Shown here: in pieces, positions 49,074 through 53,177 of the stretch | Position numbering within the stretch: the stretch's first letter is position 1 | Layout: each line of letters starts with the position of its first letter | From: an uncultured Oscillospiraceae bacterium | GTDB lineage: Bacteria > Bacillota > Clostridia > Oscillospirales > Oscillospiraceae | Direction: 5' to 3' | NCBI GenBank assembly: GCA_947589745.1 | Contig: CANQCS010000012.1 | Location: 1-53,177, forward strand | DNA length: 53,177 bases | Translations under genes and position numbers: made by a program | Notes under the pieces: model-generated | Told to the model about the DNA's origin: nothing | Databases searched by the model: none | Seen by the model: the letters and a program-made list of their open reading frames with translations, nothing else

Positions 49074-49143
49074 TTTAGCAACCAAAACTCCGCGGAGGGG
49101 ACCCCGCCGGTCTGCCCTCCGCCAGATCAGGGAGGGGACTGTC

Positions 49144-50265
49144 ATGGAAAAACTGCGGATAGGCATTATCGGATACGGCGGCATCGGCGAAAAACACGCG
49201 GCGTCTATCACCACGGGGAAGGTGCCCCGCATGGAGCTCGCCGCTGTCTGCGCCAGATCACCGGCCCGGCAGGCCGTGTTCCGGGAGGAGCACCCCGGCA
49301 TCCCCGTATTCGACACGGCGGAGGCGCTGTACCGCAGCGGCCTCTGCGATGCCGTCCTGCTGGCCACGCCCCACTACGACCACCCTCCGCAGGCGATAGA
49401 GGCGTTCTCCCACGGCCTCCACGTCCTGACGGAGAAGCCCTCCGGCGTGTCCGTGAAAGACGTGAAGGCACTGAACGAGGTGGCGGCCCGGTCCGGCCGG
49501 GTCTTCGGAATCATGTACAACCAGCGCACCGATCCGGTCTACCAGGCGCTCCGCTCTATGCTGCGGAGCGGCGAGCTGGGGCCGCTCAAGCGGATCACCT
49601 GGATCGTCACCGACTGGTACCGCTCCCAGGCCTACCACGACAGCAGCACCTGGCACTCCACCTGGGCGGGGGACGGCGGCGGCGTGCTGCTCAACCAGAG
49701 CATCCACCAGCTGGACCTGTGGCAGTGGCTCTTCGGGATGCCGGACCGCATCTGGGCCAGGGCCGGGTTCGGCAAGTACCACCGCATCGAGGTGGAGGAC
49801 GACGTGATGGCCTACTTCGAGTACGACAGCGGCGTCACGGGGGAGTACATCACCTCCACCGGGGAGGCTCCCGGCACCAACCGGCTGGAGATCGCCTGCG
49901 ACATGGGCAAGCTGGTGGCGGAGAACGGCCGCCTGCGCTTCTGGCGGAACGAGGTCCCGGAGCGGGTCTTCAACGACACCAACACAATCCCCTTCGGCAA
50001 GCCGGAGTACCGGGAAGAGGACGTACCGGTGGGCCCCTCCGCCGGGGCGGGCCACCCGGGCATTCTCAATAATTTCGCGGACGCGGTGCTGGACGGCGCT
50101 CCGCTGCTGGCCAGAGGGGAGGATGGCATCTTGGCGCTGACCATCTCCAACGCCATCCTGCTCAGCGCCTGGACAGGCGACATGGTGGATGTGGCCGGCT
50201 TCCCGGCCGGCAGGTTTGACAGCCTGCTGAAAGAGAAAATATGGCAGTCTGCCGCGTCCAAATAA
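49144..50265 (+). CDS. Gfo/Idh/MocA-family NAD(P)-dependent oxidoreductase
   Basis: This 373-aa protein starts at MEKLRIGIIGYGGIGEKHAA after GGAGGGGACTG. The N-terminal Rossmann fold carries GYGGIG. The family motif LTEKPSGVSVKDVK at ~97 supplies the catalytic lysine. GGGVLLNQSIHQLDLWQWLF, with its conserved histidine, marks the C-terminal sheet domain. Members oxidise or reduce sugars, inositol or their derivatives; the substrate is not predictable here. It has its own promoter and lies alone between spore-coat genes and a repeat. Confidence 0.9.
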   Translation: MEKLRIGIIGYGGIGEKHAASITTGKVPRMELAAVCARSPARQAVFREEHPGIPVFDTAEALYRSGLCDAVLLATPHYDHPPQAIEAFSHGLHVLTEKPSGVSVKDVKALNEVAARSGRVFGIMYNQRTDPVYQALRSMLRSGELGPLKRITWIVTDWYRSQAYHDSSTWHSTWAGDGGGVLLNQSIHQLDLWQWLFGMPDRIWARAGFGKYHRIEVEDDVMAYFEYDSGVTGEYITSTGEAPGTNRLEIACDMGKLVAENGRLRFWRNEVPERVFNDTNTIPFGKPEYREEDVPVGPSAGAGHPGILNNFADAVLDGAPLLARGEDGILALTISNAILLSAWTGDMVDVAGFPAGRFDSLLKEKIWQSAASK

Positions 50266-50269
50266 CCTA

Positions 50270-50700
50270 TACAGGGGGTGTGGGGGCTCCGCCCCACCGG
50301 GTCTGATCTGCACCCCCGATGGGTGCGCCCCTGGGTTACTTTTCCCCGTGGGAAAAGTAACCAAAAGCACGCTCAAGAAAACCAGGAATGGTTTTCTTGA
50401 GAATCTTTCCTTAATTTTTTGTTTTGCGCTCCACCTTTGGTTCGTTTGGTCTAAACCGCACCGGGCCCCGTGTATGGGGCGAAGCGGCTGTTTCAGTATG
50501 TCCCCAAGAACAGTGAAGCGCTGGTGCAGGGGCTCATTGGGTGCGTTGGTCGGTTTGGCCGTTGACCTACTGCTGATTGCTCCGTTCCACTACGCAATTG
50601 ATAGATTTCCGTATACGGCTCGAAACGAAACATCCATCAATTGCGTAGTGGAACGGAGCAACCGGCAGTAAGAATAAGGTAAAAACAATGAGGCACCCCC
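50270..50700 (+). repeat. Mosaic dispersed repeat, copy D (most complete)
   Basis: All modules are present uninterrupted: GTGGGGGCTCCGCCCCACC, GCACCCCCGATGGGTGC, ACTTTTCCCCGTGGGAAAAG, TCAAGAAAACC/GGTTTTCTTGA, TTTTGCGCTCCACCTTTGG, CCGTGTATGGGGCGAAGCGG, CTGTTTCAGTATGTCCCCAA, and the inverted pair GCTCCGTTCCACTACGCAAT ... ATTGCGTAGTGGAACGGAGC separated by ~45 bases. It is the reference copy for the others. No gene is visible in it. Confidence 0.85.
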
Positions 50701-50739
50701 GATGAAAGCTTTCTCTGGGTCCTACCCAACACCCATCTG

Positions 50740-50890
50740 CCCTTAACCGTCATCCCGAGGGATTCTTAAGGGGGCGAAAGCCCCCTTAAGCGCACTTTTG
50801 GTGACTTTTCCTGCGAGGGAAAAGTCACCAGGGGAAGGCAGGCACCCCCAGGGTGCCTACTAGCCCGGTGGGGGGCGGAGCCCCCCTACC
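50740..50890. repeat. String of intergenic hairpins, third set
   Basis: CTTAAGGGGGC/GCCCCCTTAAG, GGTGACTTTTCC/GGAAAAGTCACC, GGCACCC/GGGTGCC and GGGGGGCGGAGCCCCCC follow one another between repeat copy D and the fakA terminator. Confidence 0.7.
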
Positions 50891-50898
50891 GTTTTGAA

Positions 50899-50927
50899 GA
50901 GCGGCGTGACCGAAGTCACGCCGCTCT
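50899..50927 (-). terminator. Terminator of asp23-fakA
   Basis: AGAGCGGCGTGAC/GTCACGCCGCTCT with a 4-base loop lies 14 bases beyond the fakA stop codon. Confidence 0.75.
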
Positions 50928-50940
50928 GTTCGTTTCCTGC

Positions 50941-52632
50941 TTATTCAATACTGATAATATAGTAGTATACCGGTTGGCCTCCCGGCAGCATGGACAGCTC
51001 CGCCTCCGGGCATTTGCGATTGAATACCGCCTCGGCGGCGTCAGCCTGTTCCTCGGAGACGTCCTCTCCGTAGAACAGGGTCACGAACTCCGCACCCCGT
51101 TCCGCGGCGGCGGCGGCCAGCTTCTCCAGCAGCACGCCGATGTCCCGGTCCGTGGCAAAGAGCTTGCCGTCCAGGAGAGCCAGATAGTCCCCCTCGTTGA
51201 TGGTGAAGCCGTCAAAGTCGCTGTTGCGGGCGGCGTATGTGATCTGCGCGGTGGACACGCCGGTGACGGCCTGGCTCATGGCGGAGAGCAACTCGTCCGG
51301 CCCCAGTTCCGTGTCCACGTTCATCATGGCGGTGACGCCCTGGGGAATGGTGGTGGTGGGCACCACCACCACCTGCTTTGGGGTGAGGCCCTGACACTGC
51401 TGGGCGGCCATGATGATGTTCTTGTTGTTGGGCAGGACAAAGACCACCTCGGCGGGGACCTTGTTCACCTCCTGGAGGATGCTCTCCGTGGAGGGGTTCA
51501 TGGTCTGGCCGCCGGAGATGATGCCGTCGGCCCCCAGGTCCCGGAACACGGCGGCCAGTCCGTCCCCGGCGCAGACGGAGAGGAAGCCGTACTTCTTCTC
51601 CGGCGGGGCGATGGCGGGCTCCTCCGGCTGAGGCTCCCCGGACTCCAGCTCCTCCTCCACCTGCTCCAGGTCGTCCACGCTCTGGGCCTTGCGCCCGGCG
51701 GCCACGTCCTCGGCCTGGGTGCGCATGTTCTCGATCTTGGCCAGCTCCAGGGTGCCGTACTTCTGGGCCTCGGTGAGGGCGGCGCCGGGGATGTTGGTGT
51801 GGACGTGGACCTTGAAAGCCTCGTCGTCCTCACCGATGACCAGGCTGTCGCCGATGCTGTTGAGGTACTTGCGCAGGGGCGTCAGGTTGACCTCCGGGTC
51901 GTCCTTGCGGACGATGAACACGGTGTCAAAGGCGAAGGTGATCTCCTCCACCGAGAAGGCGTTGAAGTCGGCTTTGGCCTGCTTCTGCCGGCCCTCCTCC
52001 TCCAGCTCGGGCATGGGCTCGCCCCGGAGCTCGGAGAGCATCCCCTCCAGGATCACCAGATAGCCCTGGCCGCCGGCGTCCACCACCCCGGCTTTCTTCA
52101 GCACCGGGTTCATGTCCGTGGTCTGGGCCAGCACCTCGTGGCCCACCCGGATGGCCTCGGAGAGGATGTAGTCGAAGTCGCCGTTCTCCTCCGCCGCCTC
52201 CACGGCCCGCTTGGAGGCCAGGCGGGACACGGTGAGGACAGTGCCCTCGGCGGGCTTCATCACCGCGCCGTAGGCGGCGGCCACGCCCTCCTGCATGGCC
52301 CGGGCAAAGAGGGGGCCGTCGGCGGCGGCGTGGCCCTTGAGGCACTTGGAGATGCCCCGGAAGAGCAGGGAGAGGATGACGCCGGAGTTGCCCCGGGCCC
52401 CCCGGAGCAGGGCCCCGGCGGTGATGGAGGCGGCCTGGGCTACGGACTCGGGGGCCCCCTTGCGGAGCTCGTCGGCGGCCGCGCCGATGGTCAGGCTCAT
52501 GTTGGTGCCCGTGTCGCCGTCGGGCACGGGGAAGACGTTCAGATTGTTGATCTGCTGCTTGTGCAGCGTGATAGCGGCGGCGCCGTGGAGCACCATCTGC
52601 TTGAATTGAATACCGTCGATGGTCTGGATCAT
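50941..52632 (-). CDS. FakA/YloV-like DAK2-domain fatty acid kinase
   Basis: This 563-aa protein starts at MIQTIDGIQFKQMVLHGAAA. The N-terminal DhaL/DAK2 domain binds ATP-Mg through NVFPVPDGDTGTNMSLTIGA and GALLRGARGNSGVILSLLFR, and ends with VVDAGGQGYLVILEGML. A central domain with HVHTNIPGAALTEAQKYG is followed by an acidic linker (~320-345) and a C-terminal DUF1949/EDD-like domain. FakA phosphorylates fatty acids held by FakB; no fakB is visible here. The gene is 6 bases from an Asp23 gene, the same order as yloU-yloV in Bacillus. Confidence 0.92.
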   Translation of the reverse strand: MIQTIDGIQFKQMVLHGAAAITLHKQQINNLNVFPVPDGDTGTNMSLTIGAAADELRKGAPESVAQAASITAGALLRGARGNSGVILSLLFRGISKCLKGHAAADGPLFARAMQEGVAAAYGAVMKPAEGTVLTVSRLASKRAVEAAEENGDFDYILSEAIRVGHEVLAQTTDMNPVLKKAGVVDAGGQGYLVILEGMLSELRGEPMPELEEEGRQKQAKADFNAFSVEEITFAFDTVFIVRKDDPEVNLTPLRKYLNSIGDSLVIGEDDEAFKVHVHTNIPGAALTEAQKYGTLELAKIENMRTQAEDVAAGRKAQSVDDLEQVEEELESGEPQPEEPAIAPPEKKYGFLSVCAGDGLAAVFRDLGADGIISGGQTMNPSTESILQEVNKVPAEVVFVLPNNKNIIMAAQQCQGLTPKQVVVVPTTTIPQGVTAMMNVDTELGPDELLSAMSQAVTGVSTAQITYAARNSDFDGFTINEGDYLALLDGKLFATDRDIGVLLEKLAAAAAERGAEFVTLFYGEDVSEEQADAAEAVFNRKCPEAELSMLPGGQPVYYYIISIE

Positions 52633-52638
52633 ACCGGC

Positions 52639-53004
52639 TTATACCCCCTTGGAATTGGACACAACAGAGTCCACGCAGACGTCCACGTTCTTGACGGGGA
52701 TTCCGGTGTACTTGCTCACCTTGTACTGCACCTCGCTCATGATGGAGCGGCAGGCGGCGGTGATATTGATGCCGTGCTCCACAATGATGTGGAGCCGGAT
52801 GGAGACGGAGCCGTCCTCGTTGTAGACGATCTGGACGCCCTTGCTCATGGCCTCCTTGCGGAGACGGTGGACCAGGCCGTCGGTCATGGAGCGGAACGCC
52901 ATGCCCTTGACGCCGAAGCAGTTGGTGGCGGCGTTGCCGGTGATGTTGGCGAACACAGTGTCGCTGATGCTGATGAGGCCCCGTTTTGTTTGCAGCTTTA
53001 TCAT
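52639..53004 (-). CDS. Asp23/Gls24-family protein (YloU-like)
   Basis: This 121-aa protein starts at MIKLQTKRGLISISDTVFAN; AAAGGATG is upstream, and a longer frame with a TTG start crosses the promoter. It has the family core FANITGNAATNCFGVKGMAF, GVQIVYNEDGSVSIRLHIIV and VKNVDVCVDSVV. Asp23 proteins are small cytoplasmic or membrane-peripheral proteins linked to envelope stress. In Clostridia and Bacillus one copy is always paired with the FakA homologue, as here. Confidence 0.92.
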   Translation of the reverse strand: MIKLQTKRGLISISDTVFANITGNAATNCFGVKGMAFRSMTDGLVHRLRKEAMSKGVQIVYNEDGSVSIRLHIIVEHGINITAACRSIMSEVQYKVSKYTGIPVKNVDVCVDSVVSNSKGV

Positions 53005-53055
53005 GGAAAACATCCTTTCACGGAGAATCAAACATGAGTTTACAGATGGATTTTT

Positions 53056-53084
53056 ATTATATACCATTTTTGCCCGGATAACAA
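53056..53084 (-). promoter_or_regulatory. Promoter of asp23-fakA
   Basis: On the minus strand TTGTTA (53079-53084), 17 bases and TATAAT (53056-53061), 50 bases before the asp23 start. Confidence 0.8.
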
Positions 53085-53177
53085 GTCCCAAAACGATCAA
53101 AACCACGGTCAATCAACGAGTTAACATACTATGAACCCAAAGCATTGAGATACCGAAAAAAGTGGTACACTGGGCAA

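Overview
The window looks like a chromosomal segment of a GC-rich, anaerobic, endospore-forming gut Clostridium relative, most likely in the Oscillospiraceae (Flavonifractor/Lawsonibacter/Intestinimonas-like). This is inferred from an rnfCDGEAB operon with high-molecular-weight rubredoxin, a corrinoid methyltransferase operon, a membrane pyrophosphatase, a type III glutamine synthetase, a T-box-controlled asparagine synthetase, and the sporulation genes bofA and cotF. I see no tRNA, rRNA or CRISPR array.

Positions 1-14,200 are an accessory island. From left to right it holds a decayed IS630 transposase and an orphan VapB antitoxin broken by one extra base. Next is a minus-strand cluster that I cannot match to a named system. 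It contains a HerA/DUF87-type ATPase with a Ser/Thr/Gly-rich insert, an Hsp70-like protein that has lost its first ~75 residues, a protein with a glycine-rich hydrophobic N-terminus, and an unknown 187-aa protein. Upstream lie two small paralogous proteins, a WYL regulator and a GTPase whose promoters look alike. The island continues with an orphan HNH toxin C-terminus and candidate immunity gene, a serine recombinase remnant, an ISAs1 fragment, and an IS982-like element that jumped into a dispersed repeat, with a visible TSD.

Positions 14,300-25,250 carry metabolism. A well-defined promoter drives a corrinoid-dependent methyl-transfer operon: URO-D family methyltransferase, methyltetrahydrofolate-type methyltransferase, corrinoid protein, RACo-like activator and a DUF2284 protein. 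An aldo/keto reductase with a ferredoxin domain and a cytoplasmic GH115 alpha-glucuronidase follow. GH115 enzymes release (4-O-methyl)glucuronic acid, so sugar O-methyl groups are a plausible, unproven methyl source. A small SAM methyltransferase with a large palindrome over its promoter closes the block.

Positions 25,290-36,140 are mostly minus strand: glnN, an HPr-like gene without the active-site histidine and without a normal start codon, T-box-asnB, rubredoxin-flavin reductase, and the Rnf operon, which couples ferredoxin and NAD to an ion gradient.

Positions 36,300-53,177 hold a DUF975 membrane protein, a candidate structured small RNA, a large secreted BspA-like leucine-rich repeat protein, a divergent pyrophosphatase, rlmI-tadA, yaaL-bofA, an aminotransferase, a MalK-type ATPase with a long structured leader, two spore-coat genes, a Gfo/Idh oxidoreductase, and the asp23-fakA pair.

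Two repeat families link distant parts of the window. One is a ~400-bp GC-rich mosaic found at four loci. The other is a ~105-bp AT-rich hairpin repeat in three copies. Both lie almost entirely between genes and produce spurious short ORFs.
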